Positions 9,649-19,409 of a DNA stretch of 64,000 bases are shown piece after piece. The notes under the pieces were generated by a model. The model saw nothing but the letters and a program-made list of their open reading frames with translations. It did not search any database and had not been told where the DNA came from. Numbering within the stretch: position 1 is the first letter of the stretch; every line of letters begins with the position of its first letter. The stretch comes from Maniola hyperantus (taxonomy: Eukaryota; Arthropoda; Insecta; Lepidoptera; Nymphalidae). The position numbers were made by a program, and so were the translations under genes. The stretch is taken from NCBI RefSeq assembly GCF_902806685.2, contig NC_048553.1, forward strand, positions 2,208,099 to 2,272,098, read 5' to 3'.

Positions 9649-12109
9649 TAGGGTTGCCAGATGTCCGGTTTTCGACCGGACAGTCCGTTTTTCTTTATGC
9701 TTGTCCAGTCAAGAAAATCTTGGTAAACCGGACAAAAGATTGTCCGGTTTTAGTAAAAATTACGAGTAGTTCATTCACCTGGCGCTTAAACCACTCTCGA
9801 ACGCTTCGTTCGACGCGCCGCCCGCCACCCCCGACCCGCTCCCACGCACTTGTTTCACTTCAGTCGCTTAATAGTTACAAGTGAAAGTAGTCGCGCCCTA
9901 AAGTATTTTTAGCGACGCTTGCAGCGTGTTATTATTGTTATTATATTTTGTTTCCTGTGCTGTGTTTCATCGTTATCTTGTTTGTGTGTGGCTTTGTCAA
10001 TCAAAATGGAAGACGAGGAAGCATCAACAAGTAAAGAAACTCCACCTAAAAAAGTAAGAAGGGTTTGCCACTATAATGTTGACTGGGAATCTCGATTTTC
10101 GTGGTTAAATAAATGTTACGAAGACAACACAAAAGGCTACTGCAAATTGTGTAAAAATAAGTTCACGGTGGCTTATGATGGCTTGAAAGCATTAACGCAT
10201 CATGCTGCGTCAAAGAAGCACAAAGATTCAGAAAGTGCTGCAGCCATGTCTCAGCGAATGAGTTCTTTCTTTACACGAAAAGGCAGCGCACAAAGTGAAA
10301 AAGTTAGTATTGCCGAATTGACTGAAGTTTATCATGGTATCAAGCACCATATTTCGTATCTTGCTCAAGATTGCTCATTTAAAGTTTTAAAAAAAATAAT
10401 TATAGATTCAGATATCGTAAAGCAAATGACAGGAGGACGCACTAAATGTACTGCTATCGCAAACCAAGTTTTATATCCATATTCGATGGAACTTGTGCAG
10501 GAGGATTTAAAGAATGAAGTTCCGTTTTCCATTGCTACCGATGCTTCTAATAAAGGAAACAGAAAGTTCTTTCCAGTTGCGATTCAATATTTCTCACCAA
10601 GAAACGGTATTTGTCATAAAATTTTGGACTTTTATGAAGACTCATTCGAAGATTCAAGATCTATTAAGGAACAATTATGTCAAGTCATGAATAATTCACA
10701 ACTGTCGTGGAGTAGAGTAACAGCATATGGAGCAGATAATGCCTCTGTAAATTTTGGAGTTAATAATTCCGTTTTTCAAAAGCTAAAATCTGAAGAAAAT
10801 AATGAAATTATAGCTGCTCACTGTAATGACCACATATTTCACAACTGCGCAAAAATCGCTTTGAAAGTAATGCCTGTTGATGTCGAAAATATAGTGATGA
10901 AAGTATTTGCAGAGTTTTCTTGTTCCGCGAAGAAACGAGAAGAGTTGAAGGCGTGCTTTGATTTCTTTGAGAGCGAATACAGAGAAGTTATACGACATGT
11001 TCCTACAAGATGGCTTAGTTTGTTTAAAGCTCTTGATAGGATGCTTTTGTCGTGGGGACCATTGAAAAGGTACTTCTTAGAACAAGGTTCTGATAATTGT
11101 CCTAGGGCTCTTTGGGCTATCTTGTCTGATCAAGTAGACGAAATTGCAAGTGAAACCACTCCTACTTACAATGAATTATATTTATATTTCACTCATAATT
11201 TTATGGCTTCTTTTCAAGAAATTTTACTTTTGTTAGAAAAACGTACCACAGCAGCATTTCATTTGCACAATATAATGGTGAAATTCCGGGACAGTATTGC
11301 AAAGAAAATAAGTGACAAACATTTCGGAATGAAAGTTCATATGGCATTAAGACAAGGCTATCTTTCAGAAAATCAATCAAGAGAATTTACTAAAAACGCT
11401 CTAATAGTTTACCAAAGAGCACTAGCATATATAGAACAGTGGTATTCTTTTGAAAATAACAATTATAAGGCATTTAGTTGTTTAGATCTCGAATGCGGAA
11501 GATTTCCTACGCTGGATCAATTGATTGAGTTATGGTCATTGTCTCCATGGAAGCAGCAAAATCCCCCTGAAAACATTTATGAAGAACTGGCTGCACTTCA
11601 AAGTGTTTTCTCTTCACTTGAAGGAAACTCTATTAATATGTGGTGCAAGTTTTTTACCAACGAAGCAGCGCCTAATTTATTGAAAATAGTGCAGTATGTG
11701 TGTAGTATTCCCATATCTAATGCTTTTGTGGAACGAATCTTTAGCGTCATGGGAAATGTATGGACAGACGAAAGAAATCGTCTCGCCGTTAATACTGTGA
11801 AGAGTGAATTGTGCGTTTTCTTTAATATATCTGCTAGTTGCACTGAATTCAAAGATGCCATCTCAGACAATACATCTTTATTGAAAGCAGTGGCATCTAA
11901 TACAAAATATATTAAAAAAGTTTAAGTAGATTTACCTACTGTTATTGGAAATAATGATTTTCTCTTCTCTTTTGATCGTTTTTTTTTCTTATTCAATGTA
12001 AATTTAGTTAAGATAGAAAGTTACCTTTTTAGGTAAGTTAATTTTATGTTAATAATATTAAAATTAAAAACTGGTCCGGTTTTTTTTTTCAACACATCTG
12101 GCAACCCTA
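9649..12109 (+). mobile_element. Complete hAT DNA transposon (2461 bp)
   Basis: Perfect 16-bp terminal inverted repeats, TAGGGTTGCCAGATGT at 9649 and its reverse complement ending at 12109, are flanked by an 8-bp duplication CCCACAAC. Subterminal CCGGAC/GTCCGG motifs are repeated just inside both ends, candidate transposase binding sites. The interior holds a single uninterrupted transposase ORF. Intact ends, duplication and ORF together suggest a recent insertion. It does not match the ends of the small hAT-like MITEs elsewhere in this window, so it is not their obvious source. Confidence 0.95.
10006..11925 (+). CDS. hAT-family transposase, 639 aa, apparently intact
   Basis: Catalyses cut-and-paste movement of the surrounding element in the nucleus. 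The ATG at 10006 is chosen because the open frame upstream of it contains no other ATG and the protein from here begins with a plausible basic N-terminus (PPKKVRRV). A BED-type zinc finger is visible (C46, C49, H66, H72), followed by SMSQRMSSFF-like linker sequence. The hAT catalytic acids are likely D179 (IATDAS), D244 (YGADNAS) and E576 (NAFVERIFS). A C-x2-H motif is at C273/H276 (AHCNDHIFH). The C-terminal block (SIPISNAFVERIFSVMGN) is the hAT dimerisation region. Length and domain order fit autonomous hAT transposases. No frameshift or internal stop is present. Whether it is expressed cannot be told from sequence. Confidence 0.95.
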   Translation: MEDEEASTSKETPPKKVRRVCHYNVDWESRFSWLNKCYEDNTKGYCKLCKNKFTVAYDGLKALTHHAASKKHKDSESAAAMSQRMSSFFTRKGSAQSEKVSIAELTEVYHGIKHHISYLAQDCSFKVLKKIIIDSDIVKQMTGGRTKCTAIANQVLYPYSMELVQEDLKNEVPFSIATDASNKGNRKFFPVAIQYFSPRNGICHKILDFYEDSFEDSRSIKEQLCQVMNNSQLSWSRVTAYGADNASVNFGVNNSVFQKLKSEENNEIIAAHCNDHIFHNCAKIALKVMPVDVENIVMKVFAEFSCSAKKREELKACFDFFESEYREVIRHVPTRWLSLFKALDRMLLSWGPLKRYFLEQGSDNCPRALWAILSDQVDEIASETTPTYNELYLYFTHNFMASFQEILLLLEKRTTAAFHLHNIMVKFRDSIAKKISDKHFGMKVHMALRQGYLSENQSREFTKNALIVYQRALAYIEQWYSFENNNYKAFSCLDLECGRFPTLDQLIELWSLSPWKQQNPPENIYEELAALQSVFSSLEGNSINMWCKFFTNEAAPNLLKIVQYVCSIPISNAFVERIFSVMGNVWTDERNRLAVNTVKSELCVFFNISASCTEFKDAISDNTSLLKAVASNTKYIKKV

Positions 12110-12117
12110 CCCACAAC
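12110..12117. repeat. 8-bp target site duplication, right copy
   Basis: CCCACAAC, an exact match to 9641-9648. Confidence 0.95.
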
Positions 12118-12800
12118 CCATTTTCCTCATTTATTTGGGAAAGTAAAATAACTGGAACATAACTGATGAAATATTGAAATACGTTAGGATGACTAAATTT
12201 ATAACAATTGTATTTTCCCAGGCGAAGCCATGGGCGAAAGAGAGTGAGATTTTCCTGGAACGAAAAAATTCGTCTTCACATGTTGACTCCAGGAAAAATT
12301 CTCAATCTCACCAATCGGTGTTGCCAGACGCAACCCGAGTGTGGCCGCTCTCAGTTAGTTTGATCATAAAGCCAATTCATTTTTGAATATTTGCGGAACC
12401 TAAGGATATATTATAAGAACCGTTTTGTTAATGACTTAACAATAAACAAATGATATTATGGTTTTATTTAATTATTTTGTTTTATTTTTACGACAATTGA
12501 CAACGAAGCAAACGCCATCTATTGTGGCTCGAATGAACTCTGAACATCGACCCACGCGTAGTTCTGCACCTTGATGCTAGGTGGCACCAACATACTTTGA
12601 ACAAAATAGATTTTTATTAAAAGCGAGACGCTAGTTAGTAGTTCAAAATTTACAACGTCACAATAGCTGCTCTGCTAAATGCTCGTGTAAAAATGTCCGT
12701 TTAAAAAATATGTTATAAATGTTGACAACCTCTGTGCGCTGAAGAAAATTTTCTTTATTGTATTTTATAGGAATAATAGGAATTTACGTCTGGTGGCTTC
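12118..12800. other. No gene recognised
   Basis: Contains a short imperfect inverted pair (GAGTGAGATTTTCCTGGA at about 12241, its partner near 12288-12313), possibly a decayed MITE. No coding evidence. Confidence 0.4.
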
Positions 12801-12803
12801 GGA

Positions 12804-12840
12804 TGTGGCAATCCGCACTTGTCCAGCGTGGAAGACTATG
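12804..12840 (+). mobile_element. Short SINE-A fragment, plus orientation
   Basis: GGCAATCCGCACTTGTCCAG and the following GCGTGGAAGACTATG match the 3' half of SINE-A on the + strand, directly abutting a minus-strand copy. The join looks like an inversion or insertion boundary. Confidence 0.55.
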
Positions 12841-13145
12841 ATCATGATCAACCCATCACCGGCTCACTGCAGAGCACGGGTCTCCTCTCAGAGTGAGAAG
12901 GGTTTGGCCATAGTCTACCATGCTGGCCATGTGCGGATTGGTAGACTTCACACACCTTTGGGAACATTATAGAGAACTCTCAGGCATGCAGGTTTCCTCA
13001 CGATGTTTTCCTTCACCGTTAAAGCAAGTGATATTTAATTACTTAAAACACACATAACTCCGAAAACTTAGAGGTGCGTGCCCGGGATCGAACCTCCGAT
13101 CTCCGATTAGAAGGCGGACGTCCTAACCACTAGGCTATCACAGCT
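12841..13145 (-). mobile_element. SINE-A, nearly full length
   Basis: SINE-A is a tRNA-derived SINE. The minus strand starts AGCTGTGATAGCCTAGTGG (A-box TAGCCTAGTGG), carries the B-box GGTTCGATCCCG, then a conserved body (CGGAGTTATGTGCGTTTTAA, CCTGCATGCCTGAGAG, AGGAGACCCG) and ends in GGGTTGATCATGAT. About 19 copies or fragments lie in this window. No polymerase is encoded; it depends on LINE machinery. Confidence 0.88.
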
Positions 13146-13297
13146 GGAAGACTATAGTAACTACTAATTAGATAAGGCTAGCTATAAGTTTTATTGTAAT
13201 AAGTATTTTCATTTAAAAAAATTAATTTGGATCTATCAAAAGTGTAGGTAGGTAGGTAATACTTAGCATAATAATTGAATATTGACTTTATTTTCGA

Positions 13298-13482
13298 CTA
13301 GCTGATCCCCGCGGCTTCGCCCGCGTAGATTTAGGTTTTTAAAGATCCCGTATAGCCTATGTCACTCAGGAATAATGTAGCTTTCTACTGGTGAAAGAAT
13401 TTTTAAAATCGGTTCAGTAGTTCCAAAGATTACCCCCTACAAACAAACTTAACGACATTACTTCTTTATATAATAGTATAGA
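13298..13482 (-). mobile_element. Helitron, H1-related
   Basis: The minus strand ends GCGGGGATCAGCTAG after CGCGGGCGAAGCCGC and starts TCTATACTATTATATAAAG. The interior contains GAACCGATTTTAAAAATTC-like sequence. Non-autonomous. Confidence 0.7.
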
Positions 13483-13720
13483 AGATGTTCAGGGTTTCCG
13501 TAGTACGTAACAACACCCACCCTATTTCTCAATTAATTGAATACGCACCTACTTGGTAGGAATGCTTAGGTAATAAAACAATTTGTAGAAGCCTACTCTA
13601 CGATGGTAGAGCGGACTGAATTTCAAAAGGCCAGAAGCCAAATAAGTTTAAACTTCGGCTAATGGACATTGTAGTCTTAGAATGATGTAAGCACTTTATC
13701 CTACCAACATAATATAGGTA

Positions 13721-13728
13721 CCTATGGC
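13721..13728. repeat. 8-bp target site duplication of hAT-like MITE, left
   Basis: CCTATGGC, repeated exactly at 14034-14041. Confidence 0.88.
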
Positions 13729-14033
13729 CAGAGGCGTCTCTAGCCCTTGTGGCGCCAGTGTGCAACCAGTACCCTGGCGCCCTCTAGTCTAGTAGGAGCA
13801 GGGTCAAAATGGAATACTAACAGTTATATTTTCAAACGGAAATTCGGATGCAAATAGTGCAATTTGATGATTTTAAATGATGACGGCGTCGGCCATAACA
13901 CGAGCGCAGGGTCTTTGAGAGCGCCGGCATCGCCGCATCTTTGGAGGTGTCGCATTAGAGGGCGCTCGGCGCCCCCTTAGACCCGGCGCCCGTGTACGCC
14001 GCACACCCTGCACCATAGGTAAAGACGCCTCTG
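13729..14033. mobile_element. hAT-like MITE, 305 bp
   Basis: Starts CAGAGGCGTCTCTAG and ends GTAAAGACGCCTCTG, inverted ends with two mismatches in 13 bases, flanked by the 8-bp duplication CCTATGGC. The interior is GC-rich (GGCGCC motifs) and non-coding. End motif and duplication length point to a hAT-mobilised MITE. Confidence 0.88.
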
Positions 14034-14036
14034 CCT

Positions 14037-14446
14037 ATGGCAATCGGGGTATGCTGTGAAAAAAAGTTGTGATAGCCTAGTGGTAAGGACGTCCGCCTTC
14101 TAATCGGAGGTCGCGGGGTTCGATCCCGGGCATACACCTCTAACTTTTCGGAGTTATGTGCGTTTTAAGTAATTAAATATCACTTGCTTTAACGGTGAAG
14201 GATAACATCGTGAGGAAACCTGCATGCCTGAGAGTTCTCCATAATGTTCTCAAAGGTGTGTGGAGTCTACCAATCCGCACATGGCCAGCGTGGCAGAACT
14301 GGCAGACTATGGCCAAAACCCTTCTCACTCTGAGAGGAGACCCGTTCTCTGTAGTGAGCCGGTGATGGGTTGATCATCATCAGCAATCGGGGTATGAGGC
14401 GGGGGGACGCCCCGTACACCCGCATGTCACCCGCGCTATTCCGCTA
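14037..14446. mobile_element. MITE M4 fragment split by a SINE
   Basis: ATGGCAATCGGGGTATG at 14037 and its continuation AGGCGGGGGGACGCCCCG at 14397 belong to the M4 family (complete copy at 29300). The hAT-like MITE sits at its left edge and SINE-A splits it. Confidence 0.75.
14054..14382 (+). mobile_element. SINE-A, full length, with 14-bp target duplication
   Basis: Flanked by GCAATCGGGGTATG at 14040-14053 and again at 14383-14396. The A-box, B-box and body are as in the other copies, and the tail is GATCATCATCA. The target duplication proves retrotransposition into M4. Confidence 0.92.
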
Positions 14447-14449
14447 ATC

Positions 14450-14612
14450 CCGTAGGAACTCTTGGATTTTCCGGGATAAAAAGTAGCCTAGATGTCCTTC
14501 CCCGGGATGCAAGCTATCTCTGTACCGAATTTCGTCAAATTCGATTAAGCGGATGAGCCGTGAAAAGCTAGCAGACACACAGCACACTTTCGCATTTATA
14601 ATATTAGTATGG
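14450..14612 (-). mobile_element. H1 Helitron fragment lacking its 3' end
   Basis: The minus-strand 5' end TCCATACTAATATTATAAAT is present, with TTCACGGCTCATCCGC-type interior, but the CTAG end and hairpin are missing at the junction with M4. Confidence 0.7.
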
Positions 14613-15000
14613 ATTTACTAAAAGAAACTTTATTTGCTAAGAGTTTTAGAATGGAATGATTCTATCTACGACGCTCTGCCTAACCGATAAATCAAAATGT
14701 TTATTTCATAACATTACCGACTCTTAGGGAGTGTTTGCGTGAGAAAACAGTTTGGTCGTTAAGGCGTTTTTACGGGCGATTGCCAACACTATGTTATCGC
14801 CCCAACAATGAACGGTAGGTGAACCAGCAACAGTGCGAGGCAGAAGCTATACAACCCGTCGGAAATATCTGAGAACCTGGCTTAATGAAGTCATGCAACG
14901 CGTTTGCGTTGGCACCGGTACTGAATAGGCGAAAATGGGCGAGCTGCTGGGAAGCGCATTCCAGTCATGTGCGCAGATATGTCCGACGCGTTGTGCCTAC
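14613..15000. other. No gene recognised
   Basis: Single-copy-like sequence; short frames only. Confidence 0.4.
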
Positions 15001-15008
15001 TTCATGAT

Positions 15009-15151
15009 CAGTGGCGTGCAGCTCATAGAAGCATAAACACACTGCTTACACTCATTGTAATAAATCAATGCTTATTTTTCATTATAACCTGCCGTAAAAT
15101 AAGTTCATACCTAAATGCATACCCTGGCTTGAACTCCTGTGCACGCCACTG
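15009..15151. mobile_element. hAT-like MITE, 143 bp
   Basis: Ends CAGTGGCGTGCA and TGCACGCCACTG are perfect 12-bp inverted repeats. The 8-bp duplication TTCATGAT flanks it (15001-15008 and 15152-15159). Inserted at the tail of a SINE-A fragment. Confidence 0.9.
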
Positions 15152-15240
15152 TTCATGATCAACCCATCGCTGGCTCACTACTGAGCACGGGTCTCCGCTC
15201 AGAATGAGGAGGGTTTAGCCATAGTCAACCACGCTGGCCC
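15152..15240 (-). mobile_element. SINE-A 3' fragment
   Basis: Matches the SINE-A tail region (GATCAACCCATCGCTGGCTC, CGGGTCTCCGCTCAG) and stops at CACGCTGGCC. Confidence 0.8.
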
Positions 15241-15825
15241 TAGGCACCCTAAAACTTTTAAACTTCAAGGGCGTCTGGCAATGCATGACGTGATTTCTAA
15301 TACTATTCCAAGGACTATATAAAAAAATTAGACTTTATACTTTGAAGTAAAAAATGACACCTTTATTTCCTGCTATCTCCCAAAGTCACCATGATCCAAA
15401 CTTCATAGTCGCTGATAGTTCTTCCCTGTGTTGGGGACAATACGCGGAGAAACTTTCAGCTTTTGTAAAATAACGAAGGTCTGGCACCTGCTGGCTCTCT
15501 CTCTATATTATTTGCGCGTGTAAACGCTACGCTTTCTCCGGAAAACTAACCTTAGTAGCCAAAGGCGATTCCCAATGGGCTGTTTATTCGGCGCCTCAAA
15601 TGTTGGAAGGTTTCCGTGGGGATTAGGCTTATAGCGTGCGAACTGCGAACTGACCGCTTTTATATCGTGGCTTCGATATTTAACACATTTTTCTAAAAAA
15701 CCCTCGAAAACTTATTTACAATACTTAACTGATATAGAATAAAGCCGACTGACTGACACACAGGCATGATCTGTATAGTTAATTGATTGTAATATTTTCT
15801 ATTAATGTAAATTTCATATTGAACT
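15241..15825. other. No gene recognised
   Basis: Mixed sequence without identified repeat ends or conserved coding frames. Confidence 0.4.
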
Positions 15826-15829
15826 ACAG

Positions 15830-16112
15830 CAGTTACAACTGCTTCGGGCAGTTGGGCGGTCAAGCAGTCGCCAGGCATACACTGAATGCCCGAGCTGTCG
15901 ACCGCTCTCGCGCAGTTACCTCCGCCCACGCTCCTCATTCCACGCCGCGCACGCTTCCAGCCCGCATTGAAATTGCTCGAAACTTGAAGCTGCCATCGAG
16001 CAGTTAACCTAACTGCTCGATGGCAGCTTCAAGCTGTTGACTCTGACTGCAGGAGCGGTCCGTGTATGTTGATCACTGGCTAACCGCTAGAACAGTCCGT
16101 GTATGGCCGGCC
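15830..16112. mobile_element. Foldback element with 24-bp perfect central arms
   Basis: CTTGAAGCTGCCATCGAGCAG begins at 15983 and its inverted partner ends at 16033, with a 3-base loop. Further out, GGCATACACTGAATGCC on the left resembles the inverse of GTCCGTGTATGGCCGG on the right. The structure is that of a foldback transposon or a MITE dimer. Confidence 0.65.
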
Positions 16113-16519
16113 TAATGTCACAGTAAAGAGTAACCAGTAGTTCGACGCCTCTGATCTCGTGGTAAATGACGACGTCTATATATAGCCCTTTAACTACGTA
16201 GGACAGTAATTCGGGTTGTTCCTTCGTCCCGCACTTACCGCACGATTGCTCTGTAGACATGTGTCCGCTATAGCTTAACTTAACTGAAAACCGCTGCCGT
16301 GCCTATAGCGTACCGTAGCGTTATTGTCGTAGCTAACAACGGTTATCAGGTATCATCTATGACGAACCACCTGACAACGCAACACTGCCAACTGGCAACT
16401 GACAATGCATTGTTTGGTTTTTTGGTAACTAGAAACGCAATAATTATGCCTTCTCTTTCTTTCTTTCACTGAAAGCTGAGAAGGAGCGGTTATTGGCTAC
16501 CGGCTTAGTAACTAAGAAG

Positions 16520-16657
16520 TTGGTAAACCAAAGCCGACCTTATCTCTATTACGCTAAGGCTTAACTGTACAAGTACTTGTCCATTACACTTTGATCTGTC
16601 AATCTAAATACAGTTAGCCTTAGAGTAATAGAGATAAGGTCCTCTTTGGTTTATCAA
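16520..16657. mobile_element. Inverted-repeat element with about 50-bp arms
   Basis: Left arm 16520-16569 and right arm 16609-16657 are inverted copies with only a few mismatches (shared CCTTATCTCTATTAC and AAACCAAAG). About 39 bases separate them. MITE-like and non-coding. Confidence 0.82.
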
Positions 16658-16920
16658 TCTTCATGAAATGTTTTTGGTTAACTGGACTGTGGCAAACTAT
16701 TCGTGCAGGCGTCCACTATAGTTTGACCTATGTCAATGATCAAATTAAACTTTACTGCTATGAACTTAAGGTTGTGATTACTTCACGATATTCATGAAAG
16801 TAAAATTGGTTCTATTTTAGTGAATATGCGCGCGCTAGCTATACAGACGGTATTGATATGGCAGCTAGCTTAGTTACTACTACGGAAACCGCTGCGCGTT
16901 GCGCATATTATATAAGTTGA

Positions 16921-17015
16921 AACACCGATATTTATTAGTTGGAATACCGATATTCGGCAACGGTTAACAATATCGGTATTGAAACTAAGTAACTGTTGAT
17001 TAACCGTTGCCGTAA
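16921..17015. repeat. Compound inverted repeat
   Basis: ATACCGATAT is paired with ATATCGGTAT, and CGGCAACGGTTAA with TTAACCGTTGCCG. The two pairs interleave, giving alternative hairpins. Probably a decayed MITE. Confidence 0.6.
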
Positions 17016-17164
17016 ATAGCCAATAACGCCCATCTTTATTGCTCTGTCTACCTAGACAGCTTCGTCGCACCTCTGTATGTACCTAATATCATATCCTTAA
17101 TCAGAGCTTAAATGTCATGCAATAAATCACATCAGCACATTCACTAAATTGTGGATAAGTGCAA

Positions 17165-17240
17165 ACAATATTTTAATATTCATCATTGAATATTCCAAAT
17201 ATTAATATTCCGAATATTAATATTCATGAATATTCGTGTC
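17165..17240. repeat. GAATATT-rich AT tract
   Basis: The AATATT word recurs at least seven times with GAATATTC variants. No function is inferred. Confidence 0.6.
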
Positions 17241-17356
17241 GCCTGACGCTATATGTAGGTACCTGCTCGTCGGCGGCTTAATAACAAATGTCATGTTTGC
17301 TAAATGTTATTTAATATCGGAGGAATAAGTTTTGCAACATACAACCGTGCAAGAAT

Positions 17357-17521
17357 GGGGCCGATTCTCTTGTACACAATCTCTAAACTAAAAACTAAAT
17401 TCTGCTAATTTAGTCTAAATCTAGTGCTATCCTTTTCCACACGCAACATTATGAAACGGATAGCAATATATTTAGACGAGCCATTTTAGTTTAGTTTAGA
17501 GAGTGTGTACAAAAGAATTAG
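17357..17521. mobile_element. MITE M1, full length
   Basis: Left end GGGGCCGATTCTCTTGTACA and right end TGTGTACAAAAGAATTA are inverted over about 36 bases including TCTCTAAACTAAA. The interior contains CTATCCTTTTCC and its inverse. A second full copy is at 28207-28372. Confidence 0.82.
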
Positions 17522-17639
17522 GAATATCTATTTTAAATCGAACGGCCTCACCATAAAAAAAAAGATAAAAAAGTAGTTGATGACTAAATTGAGATTTTGA
17601 ACGTTTTTGCGTGAGAAAGAACGAACAAATCGAGTAAGA

Positions 17640-17710
17640 TCTAGCGCGCACCACGGCAAATTTCCGTCCGTTTTTCCCCCACAAAATCTATGAACTAAGA
17701 ACTGCATTTT
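17640..17710. repeat. Short dispersed repeat shared with 20315-20395
   Basis: CTAGCGCGCACCACGGCAAA and TTTCCGTCCG followed by AATCTATGAACTAAGAACTG match a segment at 20319-20385 in the same orientation with moderate divergence. Confidence 0.6.
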
Positions 17711-17838
17711 AAACAAACCTTTGAGTATTTCTCAATTTCTCCTTTGATGATTCTCTCAAAGTGTTATCGTTTCAGATTTAACTATACTTAGATTGTTTTA
17801 AGGTTAGTTTGTAACGATGGGGTTGGCATATAGACCTA

Positions 17839-18420
17839 CTAGCAGTTGCCCGCGACTTCGTCCGCGTAAAATTTCTGGTTTCTTATGAGATCTGAAATTT
17901 TCCCGCTGTAAAAGACCTCACTTACCTACTTACTCAGTCTCACCTTAAGGCACGAAACCCAGAATACCTGAATGCCAATTTTCATATATCTAACTCAAAA
18001 AACATAGGATTTTCATATAAGTTTTGAACCCCCATTTCACCCCCTTAGGGGGGGAATTTAGTTAGTCACTTTCTTATCTGATACCTACCTCCTAGAAAGA
18101 ACCTACATTTCAAATTTCAAGTAAAATAATAATAGTTAAAGCTTTTCTATAAAAACTTTTCCCCCTATTTTACCACCCTTAAGGGGGGAATTTAATTATA
18201 CAGATTTTTACTAGTTAAAGCCACCTAAATGTCCCTACCTATACCTAAATGTCGATTTTCACGTCTCTAACTTCAAAAACATAGGACTTTCATACAACCT
18301 TCGACCCCCCCTTTCACCCCCTGGGGGGGGGGGGGGGGGGGTCAATAAAACTCAACTTACAAGTTTATCTTAAAAATTAATTCACATTTCAGTATTCTCC
18401 CGTACCTTCTTACCATGCAT
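17839..18420 (-). mobile_element. Helitron relic with repeated CCCCTTAGGGGG motifs
   Basis: The minus strand ends with CGCGGACGAAGTCGCGGGCA then CTAG. The interior repeats a unit with CACCCCCTTAGGGGG and CATAGGA three times. The TC end was not located. A run of 19 G at 18323-18341 lies inside. Confidence 0.6.
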
Positions 18421-19405
18421 AGAAAATAAGCGGTGATTTTATTTTTATCACTCAAACCGAAATGGGAAACAAAATACAAAGTTTCTACATGGTTTCTACC
18501 CTATTTCTACCCTACCGCGTGACGCGAAATGTCGCAAATAGAGCGTGAAAGGGAAAGATTTTATACGTTTTCCCTTTCAACATCAGAGAGGTGTCATACA
18601 CTAGAGGATGTGAAGTCCTAGAAAAGGGTCACAACCTGACTGGCCCCTTAGCACCAAACTGCCGTCCTATCTCTAAAAAGCGCTAAAAAACAGTCCCCTG
18701 TTTTTTAGCGCTAACTAACTCTTAACGCTAACTCTTAAATTATTTTTGGTGTTACGGCTGGTTTCGAAAAACTGGTGTTTCTAAAAAAGTTGGACCAAAC
18801 TAAAAACTACCTGATTAAAATCCTTGGTCGCACGTAGCATTCTGTTTTAGAAACAATGACTTTAATAATTCCCACGTTTTTTGGCGATAACTCAAAAATA
18901 ATATTTATTTTATCTAACCAATTTTGATAATTTTTCAGTATTTCAGTATTCAGCAACGTTTTCGTCACTCGATCTGTTTTTACTCTGTCTAAAATAATAT
19001 TGTTATTTTTATCATAACAATATGACAGCTCTTACAATTATTAACCTAAAACAGATAGGTAAGGCATATTTAAAACCTAGCTGATCTTTTCTGGTTTTGT
19101 ACGGGTGGGATTCCTGAAAATTCTTTCTTAGCGAGGGAGTGGAAGAAGGAAGGAAGGAAGGAATATATTTCTGTCTTTTAAGATAATTATCTGCTTCTCT
19201 ATGGTCTATAACTCAATGTTACACGTGCTGGCTGTTAGGGGAAAACGTGTCGGTGAAAAAATAATAATACAAAGGAATTGGTTTGGAGCGTGTTGCTGAC
19301 AAATTGACAACGGGTCTATTTTTTTAATAACGAATGTTGCTTCCTATTTCCAGGATATTTATTACCTACCTATCTGCTTATGTGAATTTTAATGTATATA
19401 TATAT
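18420..19405. other. No gene recognised; one tight hairpin
   Basis: AGCGCTAAAAAACAG (18679-18693) pairs perfectly with 18698-18712 across a 4-base loop. A GAAGGAAGGAAGGAAGG run is at 19146-19162. No conserved coding frames. Confidence 0.5.
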
Positions 19406-19409
19406 TTTC

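Noticed and set aside
9919..10005. 29 extra codons upstream of the transposase ATG
   Set aside because: They begin at TTG, not ATG, and the hydrophobic stretch they encode is not expected in a nuclear transposase.
10783..11870. Minus-strand frames inside the hAT transposase
   Set aside because: Shadows of the transposase frame; no recognisable domain.
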